Source of the DNA: an uncultured Clostridia bacterium
GTDB taxonomy: Bacteria; Bacillota; Clostridia; Saccharofermentanales; DTU023
Length of the DNA stretch: 12,056 nt
Reading direction: 5' to 3'
Assembly: GCA_947254895.1 (NCBI GenBank)
Contig: CAMYEY010000037.1
Location: forward strand, 1 to 12,056
Under the pieces are notes generated by a model. It was not told the DNA's origin. It saw nothing but the letters and a program-made list of their open reading frames with translations, and ran no database searches. This document shows positions 1-7,690 of the stretch, piece by piece. Positions within the stretch are counted from its first letter, which is position 1; each line of letters begins with the position of its first letter. A program made the translations under genes and the position numbers.

Positions 1-1082
1 TCCTACCCTATATCCGATCAGCTAAGGAAGGCGTTATCCGGGTAGGCAAACTCCTGGAAGAATATGGCACCTATGAGATGAATGGCATGGCCTTTAGTGA
101 CACCAAGGATATCTGGTGGCTCGAAACCATCGGAGGCCACCATTGGATAGCCAGGCGAGTTCCTGAAAATGCTTATGTCACCATGCCTAATCAATTCGGA
201 CTCGACCACTTTGACTTTGAAGATGCCTTTGGCCCCCAACAGAACTTTATGTGTTCTGCCGACCTCCTGGAATTTATCAAGAAAAACCACTTGAATCTCA
301 ATTTTCCCGATGAAGACTTTAATCCCCGCCTAGCCTTTGGGTCAGCAGATGACTCCGACCACACCTATAACACCTGCCGAGCCTGGGTTCTCCAACGCCA
401 CTTTAACCCCAATAGTTTTGACTGGGACAGCAGCACCCCTGACTTTGGTCCGGAATCAAACGATATTCCTTGGTGCATGGTGCCCGAACGCCTCTTGACC
501 GTAGAAGATGTCAAATACGGCCTCTCCAACCACTACCAGGGGACCAAATATGACCCTTATGGTCATGCCGATAATGCTAAGTGGAAGTCTATCTACAGGC
601 CGATCGGGGTCAACCGGACGGACGACCTGGCCATCATTCAAATCCGCCCCTATGCGGCAGAAGCCGGTCAAGCTGTTGAGTGGATCTCCCTGGGATCAAA
701 TGTCTTTAATGCCTCAGTCCCCTTCTACACCAATGTAGAAAAAACTCCGACCTACCTCAGTAATGCCAGCGACCGGGTAACCAGTGAAAACTTCTACTGG
801 GTCAACCGTCTGGTTGCCGCCCTGGCTGATCCCCACTTTAACAAGTGTGCTATCCATATTGAACGTTACCAGCTGGCAGTCCAAACCAAGGGACATGAGA
901 TCCTCCAAAAATATGATCCACAACTGGTCGGCATTGACCACGTAGCAGCCAGGCCCATATGCGAAAAAGCCAACCAGGAAATGGCTGACTTTTTGAAAGC
1001 AGAAACAGATAAGCTCTTAGACAAGGTTCTCTATGAGGCATCCAACCTGATGCGGAATGGCTTTGCCCGGTCTGATGCTTAA
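1..1082 (+). CDS. pepD: C69-family dipeptidase (PepD type), 5'-truncated by the window edge
   Basis: The reading frame is open from the first complete codon at base 3 and ends at TAA 1080-1082, giving 359 visible residues. The first ATG in the window, at 78, is internal: the frame upstream of it reads as protein (YIRSAKEGVIRVGKLLEEYG) and flows into the conserved stretch MAFSDTKDIWWLETIGGHHW. That stretch, followed by IARRVPENAYVTMPNQF and later FYWVNRLVAALADPHF, is typical of peptidase family C69. These are N-terminal-nucleophile dipeptidases, usually about 470 residues, that release amino acids from dipeptides. The catalytic Cys sits close to the N terminus in this family and is therefore outside the window, so activity cannot be judged here. 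The gene converges on the ABC importer operon with a 49-bp gap. Family assignment is confident; substrate range and the symbol are inferred from the family. Confidence 0.88.
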   Translation, partial: LPYIRSAKEGVIRVGKLLEEYGTYEMNGMAFSDTKDIWWLETIGGHHWIARRVPENAYVTMPNQFGLDHFDFEDAFGPQQNFMCSADLLEFIKKNHLNLNFPDEDFNPRLAFGSADDSDHTYNTCRAWVLQRHFNPNSFDWDSSTPDFGPESNDIPWCMVPERLLTVEDVKYGLSNHYQGTKYDPYGHADNAKWKSIYRPIGVNRTDDLAIIQIRPYAAEAGQAVEWISLGSNVFNASVPFYTNVEKTPTYLSNASDRVTSENFYWVNRLVAALADPHFNKCAIHIERYQLAVQTKGHEILQKYDPQLVGIDHVAARPICEKANQEMADFLKAETDKLLDKVLYEASNLMRNGFARSDA

Positions 1083-1100
1083 ATCAGACCAGGCTCCCTA

Positions 1101-1136
1101 AGAGCAGGTATAATTCAAATTAGCTGGTCAGCTAAT
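1101..1136. terminator. weak inverted repeat between convergent genes
   Basis: ATTAGCTG at 1119-1126 and CAGCTAAT at 1129-1136 form a perfect 8-bp inverted repeat that overlaps the stop codon of the ATPase gene (1132-1134). On the minus strand it is followed only by TTTGAATT, a poor U-tract. A second imperfect pairing, GCTC near 1093 with GAGC near 1102, lies next to it. As the only structured DNA between two convergent genes it may help end transcription, but it is not a convincing intrinsic terminator in either direction. Confidence 0.3.
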
Positions 1137-1923
1137 CGAGAAGCATCCGGTCACTGGGTGCATCCTTTGCAAGGTCCTGGAAGAGGTCCAGAAGGTCTTT
1201 GACCTTCAGATTCTTCTTTTCAGGACCTTTTACATCGTAGATGACCCGGCCCTCATCCATCATAATCAGGCGGTTGCCATGGTCTATGGCATCCTGCATG
1301 TTATGGGTAACCATCAGGGCCGTCAGATTTTGCTCAGCAATAATTTCGTCTGTCAGGGCCAGAACAGTATCAGCTGTACTGGGGTCCAGGGCCGCCGTGT
1401 GTTCATCTAAAAGTAAAAGTTTAGGGCTGTTGAGGGTGGCCATCAGGAGGGTAACTGACTGCCTCTGACCACCGGAAAGGAGGCCTATCTTGTCGTTTAA
1501 ACGGTTCTCAAGTCCGAGACCCAGGGCAGCCAACCGCTTTTGGTAGAGCGCTCTTTCCTCCTCCTGGATAAACCAATTTAACCCCCTTCTCTTACCCCGC
1601 CGCATAGCCAGGGCAAGATTTTCTTCAAGCTGCATATTGGCCGCAGTCCCCCTTAGCGGGTCCTGAAAAACCCGACCCAGATACTTGGCTCGCTTGTATT
1701 CAGGCAGGTCTTGAATTTCTTGGCCGTCTAAAATGATCTTACCTGTATCAACCGGAAAAACTCCACAGATCAAGTTAAGTAAGGTCGACTTTCCGGCCCC
1801 GTTGCCACCAATTATCGTTATAAAATCACCATCATCAATTTCCAGGTTGAGGTGGTTCATGACCCGTTTCTCATTAGGTGTACCGGGATCAAAGGTCTTG
1901 GTTAAATCTTTAATTTCAAGCAT
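1132..1923 (-). CDS. ABC importer ATP-binding protein (TrpZ-like, amino acid family)
   Basis: This is a 263-residue cytoplasmic ATPase that would power the permease encoded just upstream. All nucleotide-binding motifs are present: Walker A GGNGAGKST (residues 39-47), Q-loop Gln87 in VFQDP, signature LSGGQRQ (149-155), Walker B LLLLD with catalytic Glu174, and switch His207. It is a single-domain protein of normal length. The ATG at 1923 lies inside the end of the permease gene, whose TGA is at 1916-1918, so the genes overlap by 8 nt. The ribosome binding site GAGGAG lies in the permease coding sequence, which suggests translational coupling. Its placement with an ABC_sub_bind-type binding protein and a LivH-like permease points to the TrpXYZ family of Bacillota. 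The substrate is inferred from that family, not seen. Confidence 0.92.
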   Translation of the reverse strand: MLEIKDLTKTFDPGTPNEKRVMNHLNLEIDDGDFITIIGGNGAGKSTLLNLICGVFPVDTGKIILDGQEIQDLPEYKRAKYLGRVFQDPLRGTAANMQLEENLALAMRRGKRRGLNWFIQEEERALYQKRLAALGLGLENRLNDKIGLLSGGQRQSVTLLMATLNSPKLLLLDEHTAALDPSTADTVLALTDEIIAEQNLTALMVTHNMQDAIDHGNRLIMMDEGRVIYDVKGPEKKNLKVKDLLDLFQDLAKDAPSDRMLLD

Positions 1924-2851
1924 TCTTACTCTCCTCAGCAGCTAAAGCCCTGGCCTTTTTGGCTTGGTATTGGTGGACAGCATTAGGTAAAAAGAGGGCC
2001 AAAGCAACGATGACCGCCGTAATCAACTTAAGGTCGTTGGTATTGAGACCCATCTGCAAGACTAGGGCCACGATCATCCGGTAAAGGACGGAACCCACTG
2101 CCAAAGCAACCATCTTAGAGCCAAAGGCAACCACCCTACGCAGAACTACTTCACCGATTACGATTGAAGCTAGGCCGATCACGATCGCCCCGCTCCCCAT
2201 ACCGATATCTGCAGAACCCTGGTACATGGCAACCAAGCTCCCGGCTAACCCGATGCAGGCATTAGCTATAATCAAACCAATGAGTTTAGTATGGCCGGTA
2301 TTTTGACCCAAAGCCCTCACCATGGCTTCATTATTGCCGGTGGCCCTGATAACGGACCCAATCTCTGTACCGAAAAACCAGTAAAGACCACTAATCACTA
2401 TAGCCACGAAAGCCATGCCTACTAAAATAGCCACCTCATCGTTAGAAAGGCTAAGTCCTAGGCCTTCTAAGAGCTTTTGAATTTGATTAAAGAGAGTATC
2501 GTACTGTAAGAGTTGCTGGTTAGCCCGACCCATAATCCTGAGGTTAATAGAATAGAGAGAAATCTGACTCAAAATTCCCGAAAGGACCTCCGGAATATGG
2601 AGCTTGTTGTGGAGAAAGCTGGTTACAAGGCCGGCTAAACCACCTGAGATCAAAGCTAAGAGTAAGGCTAAAATAGGCGGGATACCCTGAACGATAGCCA
2701 CAGCTGTAACACATGCCCCTAGGGTAAAAGACCCGTCAACGGTCATGTCGGTAAAATTTAAGAGGCGAAAGGTAATATAGGAGCCAAGGGCCAGGATGGC
2801 CCATAACAAGCCTTGTGCCAGAGCACCCTCGATCGCTAATAAAAATTGCAT
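1916..2851 (-). CDS. ABC importer permease (TrpY-like, BPD_transp_2 family)
   Basis: This is a 311-residue polytopic inner-membrane protein that forms the translocation path of the importer. Roughly eight hydrophobic segments are visible, near residues 9-28, 38-57, 59-79, 88-108, 145-165, 195-215, 222-245 and 275-295. The conserved cytoplasmic loop GSVIRATGNNEAMVRALG (about 168-185) is typical of the LivH/BPD_transp_2 permeases and is the expected docking site for the ATPase. The frame is open to a TTG at 2866, but I chose the ATG at 2851 because GGGGAG lies 7 nt before it and the TTG has no usable ribosome binding site. The gene follows the binding-protein gene after a terminator-like hairpin and overlaps the ATPase gene by 8 nt. 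The C terminus is charged (QAKKARALAAEESKNA), as expected for a cytoplasmic tail. Confidence 0.9.
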   Translation of the reverse strand: MQFLLAIEGALAQGLLWAILALGSYITFRLLNFTDMTVDGSFTLGACVTAVAIVQGIPPILALLLALISGGLAGLVTSFLHNKLHIPEVLSGILSQISLYSINLRIMGRANQQLLQYDTLFNQIQKLLEGLGLSLSNDEVAILVGMAFVAIVISGLYWFFGTEIGSVIRATGNNEAMVRALGQNTGHTKLIGLIIANACIGLAGSLVAMYQGSADIGMGSGAIVIGLASIVIGEVVLRRVVAFGSKMVALAVGSVLYRMIVALVLQMGLNTNDLKLITAVIVALALFLPNAVHQYQAKKARALAAEESKNA

Positions 2852-2867
2852 ACTTACGCTCCCCAAA

Positions 2868-2894
2868 GAAAAAATTTGCCGGCAAAGCCGGCAA
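2868..2894 (-). terminator. intra-operon terminator or attenuating hairpin
   Basis: On the minus strand TTGCCGGC, a TTT loop and GCCGGCAA form a perfect 8-bp GC-rich stem (2876-2894). It is followed at once by ATTTTTTCTTT, a good U-tract, and then by the GGGGAG ribosome binding site of the permease gene. This is a textbook intrinsic terminator shape placed between the binding-protein and permease genes. The likely effect is partial termination, so that the lipoprotein is made in excess over the membrane parts. The hairpin may also protect the 3' end of the shorter mRNA. Confidence 0.75.
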
Positions 2895-2902
2895 TAATCA
2901 CA

Positions 2903-3922
2903 TTACTTTTTAAGTAAATCATCCGGAATTGTAATTTCTAGCTGCTTGGCCAGGTCTTCGTTAACCACAAATTCCAGATCTTTTTGCGTTTGGATAGGCA
3001 TATCCTGTGGTTTAGCCTTGCCTTCTAAAATATCAGCTGCCATCTGACCTGCCTGCAGACCTAATTTGTGGTAGTCAACACCCAGGGTCAGCAAGCCGCC
3101 GCCCTCCAACATACCAACCTCACCGCAAATAACAGGCACACCGGCAGGTGTTGTCACATTGGTCACAGCTGTCATATTGGCGGAAACCAGGTTATCGGTT
3201 GGCGTATAGAGGACATCGATCTTCCCCATAGCTGACTGAACTACCGGGGTAATTTCATCCGTCTTAGAAACGGTTAATTCTACATACTCAAGCCCCATCT
3301 CAGTCAATTTTTCTTGGGCCATCTTGGCCTGGATCAAAGAGTTATCTTCCGATGATGAAAAAATAACTCCAACCCTTTTGGCATCAGGCATAATTCTCTT
3401 GATCAACTCAAGCTGTTCGGCCACCGGGGTGAGGTCTGAAGTACCGGTAACATTAGTCTCAGGTTTCTCATTAGACTTAACCAGACCTGACTCTTGAGGA
3501 TTGGTCACCGCTGTGATAACAATAGGAATATCTGAAGTCTGATTTGCCGCAGCCTGGGCAGCCTGGGTTGCTATAGCAAAGATCAGGTCCGGCTTGGCAT
3601 TAACCAGCTTTTGCGCAATAGTCGTTGCATTGGAGGGGTCACCTTGAGCATTGTTATAATCGAGATGAAGATTTTCACCTTCAACATAGCCTCGCTCAGA
3701 CAAGGCTTCGAGGAAGCCTTCATAGCTGGAATCTAAGGCAACATGAGGGGCTAACTGGATGACTCCAATTGAAATTTCATGGTCAGAATTCTGATTAGCT
3801 GAGCCTGCAGGTGCCGTAGCAATATCGTCAGTATTAGAGCCGGCAGACTTACCGCAAGCGGCCAGCATGCAGAGACTGGTAACAACAAGCACTAGGGCCA
3901 AAAAGACCTTTATTCTTTTCAT
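2903..3922 (-). CDS. ABC importer substrate-binding lipoprotein (ABC_sub_bind family, TrpX-like)
   Basis: This 339-residue protein captures substrate outside the membrane and passes it to the permease. It starts with the basic N terminus MKRIK, a hydrophobic stretch, and the lipobox LAAC with the lipidated Cys at residue 23. A Ser/Asn/Gly-rich linker follows, to about residue 48. The mature part begins at ISIGVIQLAPHVALDSSYEGF and continues with GFLEALSERGYVEGENLHLDYNNAQGD split across its first lobe. Other family landmarks are VITAVTNPQESGLV and PTDNLVSANM, all typical of PF04392-type binding proteins. Family members include Streptococcus TrpX and a tyrosine-binding Clostridioides difficile lipoprotein, so an aromatic amino acid is a reasonable but unproven ligand. 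ATG 3922 is supported by GGAGG 8 nt upstream. It is the first gene of the operon. Confidence 0.92.
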   Translation of the reverse strand: MKRIKVFLALVLVVTSLCMLAACGKSAGSNTDDIATAPAGSANQNSDHEISIGVIQLAPHVALDSSYEGFLEALSERGYVEGENLHLDYNNAQGDPSNATTIAQKLVNAKPDLIFAIATQAAQAAANQTSDIPIVITAVTNPQESGLVKSNEKPETNVTGTSDLTPVAEQLELIKRIMPDAKRVGVIFSSSEDNSLIQAKMAQEKLTEMGLEYVELTVSKTDEITPVVQSAMGKIDVLYTPTDNLVSANMTAVTNVTTPAGVPVICGEVGMLEGGGLLTLGVDYHKLGLQAGQMAADILEGKAKPQDMPIQTQKDLEFVVNEDLAKQLEITIPDDLLKK

Positions 3923-3955
3923 ATAACTGCCTCCATTTCTTTTATAAAATGCAAA

Positions 3956-3974
3956 TATGGCAAATTATGCCATA
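3956..3974. promoter_or_regulatory. 19-bp perfect dyad over the -10/+1 region (putative operator)
   Basis: TATGGCA-AATTA-TGCCATA is a perfect 7-bp inverted repeat with a 5-bp spacer. It covers the predicted -10 hexamer and the transcription start of the ABC operon. A dimeric repressor bound here would block RNA polymerase. It is not followed by a T-run on either strand and the stem is AT-flanked, so it is better read as a DNA operator than as a terminator. The regulator is not in the window and I do not recognise the motif as a known regulator's consensus. Confidence 0.5.
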
Positions 3975-3992
3975 GACAAAATAATTTAGCAA
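3964..3992 (-). promoter_or_regulatory. promoter of the ABC importer operon
   Basis: On the minus strand the -35 TTGCTA (3987-3992) and the -10 CATAAT (3964-3969) are separated by 17 bp, and the -10 is preceded by TGG, an extended -10 element. This predicts a start near 3957 and a short leader of about 35 nt before ATG 3922. The leader is too short for a T-box, which is how some relatives control aromatic amino acid importers. A second TTGACT lies at 4009-4014, but its partner -10 is poor. Confidence 0.6.
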
Positions 3993-4012
3993 AAAGTTCC
4001 CAGTATAAAGTC

Positions 4013-4042
4013 AATGGGGCAAATCCTGAGACTTGCCCCATT
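4013..4042 (-). terminator. hairpin ending the rpoBC operon
   Basis: AATGGGGCAA (4013-4022) and TTGCCCCATT (4033-4042) form a perfect 10-bp stem with a 10-nt loop, starting 21 nt after the rpoC stop codon. On the minus strand the sequence after the stem is GACTTTATAC, so the U-tract is poor. The stem strength and position support a role as operon terminator or 3'-end stabiliser; efficiency may be partial, or depend on a factor. Confidence 0.65.
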
Positions 4043-4063
4043 TCTAAAGAAGTTAAATTAAGA

Positions 4064-7000
4064 CTAATTAGCTTCCTCTAGTAACTCTTTGTTTTCATTA
4101 ATTACAGGTGTAGCTGTAATTACCCGGTAGCGGGAAGCTCCTGTACCTGCCGGGATCAACTTACCTAAGATGACGTTTTCTTTAAGGCCGAGCAATTCAT
4201 CTGTCTTGCCCTTAACCGCAGCGTCTGTCAAGACCCTGGTTTGCTCCTGGAAGGAAGCAGCTGAGAGGAAGGACTCAGTAGCTAAGGAAGCCTTGGTTAT
4301 ACCAAGCAGCATCCTGTTACCTTCTGCCGGTCTCAAACCTTCAGCTTCAATTTCTTTGTTGGCTTCCTCAAAGTCAAACATGTCAACCATGGTACCGGTT
4401 AAGAACTCGGTATCGCCCGGATCATCGATCTTTACCTTTTTGAGCATCTGGCGAACAATAATCTCAATGTGTTTATCGTTGATATCAACACCGTTATTCT
4501 TATAAACCTTTAAGACCTCATTTATAATATAACGCTGAACACCTGCTGCACCCTTGATAGCCATGATATCATGGGGGTTAACTGAACCATCTGTGATCAG
4601 GTCACCACTTTCAATCATGTCACCGTCTTGCACCAGCAAGGGGGTTGATACAGGAATTTTATATTTCTTTGTTTCGCCATCAGCAGCAACGATACTTACT
4701 TCATTCATCTGCTTTTTAGCTTCATGAACCTTGATCACACCGGAAATTTCAGCAATGATAGCCTGGCTCTTGGGCTTTCTCGCCTCAAAGAGTTCCTCAA
4801 TCCTCGGCAAACCTTGGGTAATATCATCACCAGATGCGATACCACCCGTATGGAAGGTTCTCATGGTCAACTGGGTACCGGGCTCACCGATAGACTGGGC
4901 AGCCATAATACCAACCGCTTCACCGACAACTGCCGGCTCACCCGAGGCCAGGTTAAGGCCATAACACTTAGAGCAGACACCATGGCGGCAGTGGCAAGTT
5001 AGATTGCTACGGACAGCAACTTTTTCAATGCCGGCCTTCTCAATCTCTTTAGCCATCCGGTCAGTAATCAACTGATTTCTGCAGACAATAATTTCTTTAG
5101 TTTCCGGATGGACTACGTCCTTAGCAGCGTAACGGCCATTAATTCTGTCATAAAGACGTTCAATAACCCGTTTTGCTCTGGAGCTGCCCACAGTAACAGC
5201 GGAAACTTCGATGTATTCATCTGTGCCGCAATCGGCTTCATTAATGATGACATCTTGGGATACATCAATCAAACGGCGGGTCAGGTAACCTGACTCAGCA
5301 GTTTTAAGAGCCGTATCAGACAAGGCCTTTCTAGCACCGTGGGAAGAGATAAAGAACTCAGCAACATTCATTCCCTCCCTGAGGTTAGACTTGATCGGAA
5401 TCTCCAAGGTCCGGCCTGAAGTATCTGTCATGTTACCCCTCATACCGGCCAATTGTTTAATCTGGTTGATATTACCACGAGCACCGGAATCGGCCATCAT
5501 GTTGACCGGGTTAAATTTGCCCAGACTCTTCTTCAAAGCCTCAGTGATTTCATCAGTTGTCCGCATCCAGGTATCAACAACAGCCCGGTAGCGACCTTCT
5601 TCATTTAGCAAACCACGTTCATGCTGGCGGTTAATCTTAGCAACTTGCTGAGATGCATTTTCTATGTACTCTTCTTTAACGTTAGGCACAACCATATCGA
5701 AAATACCGATAGATATGCCCCCCACTGTCGAATAATGGAAACCCATATCCTTGATCTTGTCGAGAATTTTGGCGGTCTCTGAGATGCCATGGCGGTGGAC
5801 ACAACTTTCGATAATGCGACCCATATCCTTTTTACCCACCAAGAAATCACACTCAAGGACCAACTCATTGCCAGGCTGGCTCCTATCTACAAAATCCAGG
5901 TCCTGGGGAAGGATCGAGTTGAAGATAAAGCGTCCTAAGGTGCTTTCAACAATTCCTGATTTAAGCTCACCGTTGATCTCCCTGCTAATCCGGATCTTAA
6001 CCCGGGCATGCATATCAACTTCCTTTTGGCTATAGGCCATAATAGCTTCATCAAGGCTGGTAAAGACTTTACCTGTTCCCTTGGCATCTTCTTTTTCTAT
6101 GGTCATATAGTAAATACCCATAACCATATCTTGCTGAGGAACCGCAACAGGCTTACCGTCTTGTGGCTTTAAGATGTTGTTAGAAGCCAACATGAGATAA
6201 CGGGCCTCAGCCTGAGCCTCAACAGAAAGAGGTACGTGTACGGCCATTTGGTCACCGTCAAAGTCAGCATTGTAGGCCGGACAGGTCAGGGGGTGGAGCT
6301 GAATAGCCCTGCCCTCAACCAGGATTGGCTCAAAGGCCTGGATACCCAACCTATGCAGGGTAGGTGCCCGGTTAAGTAAGACCGGGTGGTCTTTAATGAC
6401 ATCTTCTAAGATCTCCCAAACAAAATCAGCTGCCTTTTCGATCAGACGACGGGCTGTCTTGATATTGTGGGCATAGCCACGGTCAATAATTTCCCGCATG
6501 ACAAAGGGCTTAAAGAGCTCTAAAGCCATCTCTTGAGGCAAACCACACTGGTGAAGTTGGAGATTAGGACCGATAACAATAACGGAACGGCCGGAATAGT
6601 CAACCCGTTTACCCAAAAGGTTCTGACGGAAACGACCTTGTTTTCCCTTGAGCAGGTCTGAAAGTGACTTGAGGGCCCTGTTGCCGGCACCGGTTACAGC
6701 CCGACCTCTTCTACCGTTGTCAATTAGGGCATCCACAGCCTCTTGCAACATCCGCTTTTCGTTACGCACAATAATATTAGGTGCCGAAAGCTGTTGCAGA
6801 TTAATTAAACGATTATTTCTATTAATAACTCTGCGGTAGAGGTCATTCAAGTCAGAGGTTGCAAAACGACCACCATCTAACTGGACCATCGGTCTAAGGT
6901 CTGGCGGTAAGACAGGCAGATTTTCCAAGATCATCCACTCCGGCTTGTTATTGGACTTTTTAAAACCGTCAATAACTTCCAGACGTTTGATAATCCGGAT

Positions 7001-7615
7001 CCTCTTTTGTCCCTTAGATTCCCGCATCTCTACCCTAAGGCTCTTTGCTAATTCATCCAAGTCAATCCTTTGGAGCAAGACCTTAATAGCCTCTGCCCCC
7101 ATCCGAGCATCAAAACCATCTCGACCGTATTTTAGGTAGGCTTCACGATATTGCTGTTCAGAAATAATTTGCTTTTCAGCAAAATCTGATTCGCCCTTGT
7201 CCAGGACAATATAGGAGGCAAAATAGAGGACCTTTTCTATATCCCGGGGTTTGAGGTCGAGCAAGAGGCCCATTCGGCTAGGAATACCCCTAAAGTACCA
7301 GATATGGGAACAGGGGGCTGCCAACTTAATATGCCCCATCCTCTTTCTCCTAACAACCGACCGAGTAACCAAAACACCACACCGGTCACACTTGATGCCC
7401 CGGTAGCGGATTTTTTTGTATTTACCGCAGTGGCACTCCCAGTCTTTGGTTGGACCAAAAATCCTTTCACAGAATAAGCCATCCCTCTCCGGTTTGAGCG
7501 TCCGATAGTTGATGGTCTCTGCCTTGGTTACCTCGCCATAAGACCACTCTTCAGCAATTTTCTCCGGCGATGCCAAGCCTATGCTAATCGAATCAAAATT
7601 ATTAATGTCTGACAT
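4064..7615 (-). CDS. rpoC: DNA-directed RNA polymerase subunit beta'
   Basis: This 1183-residue subunit carries the catalytic magnesium site of RNA polymerase. The N-terminal zinc-binding domain has Cys61, Cys63, Cys76 and Cys79. The absolutely conserved NADFDGD occupies 449-455, with the three Asp residues that hold the catalytic metal. The second zinc site is Cys796, Cys874, Cys881 and Cys884. The bridge helix (about 759-790, GARKALSDTALKTAESGYL) and trigger loop (about 910-928, GEPGTQLTMRTFHTGG with Met918 and His922) are complete. Length is normal for Bacillota, and the large trigger-loop insertion of proteobacteria is absent. ATG 7615 is supported by AAGGGG 5 nt upstream. The gene lies 75 nt after rpoB and is expected to share its transcript. 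Downstream comes an ABC importer, not the ribosomal str genes found there in many Bacillota. Confidence 0.99.
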   Translation of the reverse strand: MSDINNFDSISIGLASPEKIAEEWSYGEVTKAETINYRTLKPERDGLFCERIFGPTKDWECHCGKYKKIRYRGIKCDRCGVLVTRSVVRRKRMGHIKLAAPCSHIWYFRGIPSRMGLLLDLKPRDIEKVLYFASYIVLDKGESDFAEKQIISEQQYREAYLKYGRDGFDARMGAEAIKVLLQRIDLDELAKSLRVEMRESKGQKRIRIIKRLEVIDGFKKSNNKPEWMILENLPVLPPDLRPMVQLDGGRFATSDLNDLYRRVINRNNRLINLQQLSAPNIIVRNEKRMLQEAVDALIDNGRRGRAVTGAGNRALKSLSDLLKGKQGRFRQNLLGKRVDYSGRSVIVIGPNLQLHQCGLPQEMALELFKPFVMREIIDRGYAHNIKTARRLIEKAADFVWEILEDVIKDHPVLLNRAPTLHRLGIQAFEPILVEGRAIQLHPLTCPAYNADFDGDQMAVHVPLSVEAQAEARYLMLASNNILKPQDGKPVAVPQQDMVMGIYYMTIEKEDAKGTGKVFTSLDEAIMAYSQKEVDMHARVKIRISREINGELKSGIVESTLGRFIFNSILPQDLDFVDRSQPGNELVLECDFLVGKKDMGRIIESCVHRHGISETAKILDKIKDMGFHYSTVGGISIGIFDMVVPNVKEEYIENASQQVAKINRQHERGLLNEEGRYRAVVDTWMRTTDEITEALKKSLGKFNPVNMMADSGARGNINQIKQLAGMRGNMTDTSGRTLEIPIKSNLREGMNVAEFFISSHGARKALSDTALKTAESGYLTRRLIDVSQDVIINEADCGTDEYIEVSAVTVGSSRAKRVIERLYDRINGRYAAKDVVHPETKEIIVCRNQLITDRMAKEIEKAGIEKVAVRSNLTCHCRHGVCSKCYGLNLASGEPAVVGEAVGIMAAQSIGEPGTQLTMRTFHTGGIASGDDITQGLPRIEELFEARKPKSQAIIAEISGVIKVHEAKKQMNEVSIVAADGETKKYKIPVSTPLLVQDGDMIESGDLITDGSVNPHDIMAIKGAAGVQRYIINEVLKVYKNNGVDINDKHIEIIVRQMLKKVKIDDPGDTEFLTGTMVDMFDFEEANKEIEAEGLRPAEGNRMLLGITKASLATESFLSAASFQEQTRVLTDAAVKGKTDELLGLKENVILGKLIPAGTGASRYRVITATPVINENKELLEEAN

Positions 7616-7649
7616 ATAACCCCTTTATCTATAAACAATCCTTATCAGC

Positions 7650-7672
7650 GGCTAGCCTCTTGCTTGCTAGCC
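7650..7672 (-). other. hairpin in the rpoB-rpoC spacer
   Basis: GGCTAGC (7650-7656) and GCTAGCC (7666-7672) form a 7-bp inverted repeat with a 9-nt loop, in the middle of the 75-nt gap between rpoB and rpoC. No U-tract follows, so it should not terminate transcription. Possible roles are RNA processing or separating ribosomes on the two long genes; neither is shown. Confidence 0.4.
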
Positions 7673-7690
7673 CTGTAGCGGCAACTATCT

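Noticed and set aside
3923..4012. T-box or other riboswitch ahead of the importer operon
   Set aside because: The predicted leader is only about 35 nt, with no specifier or antiterminator elements; the dyad at 3956-3974 is better explained as an operator.
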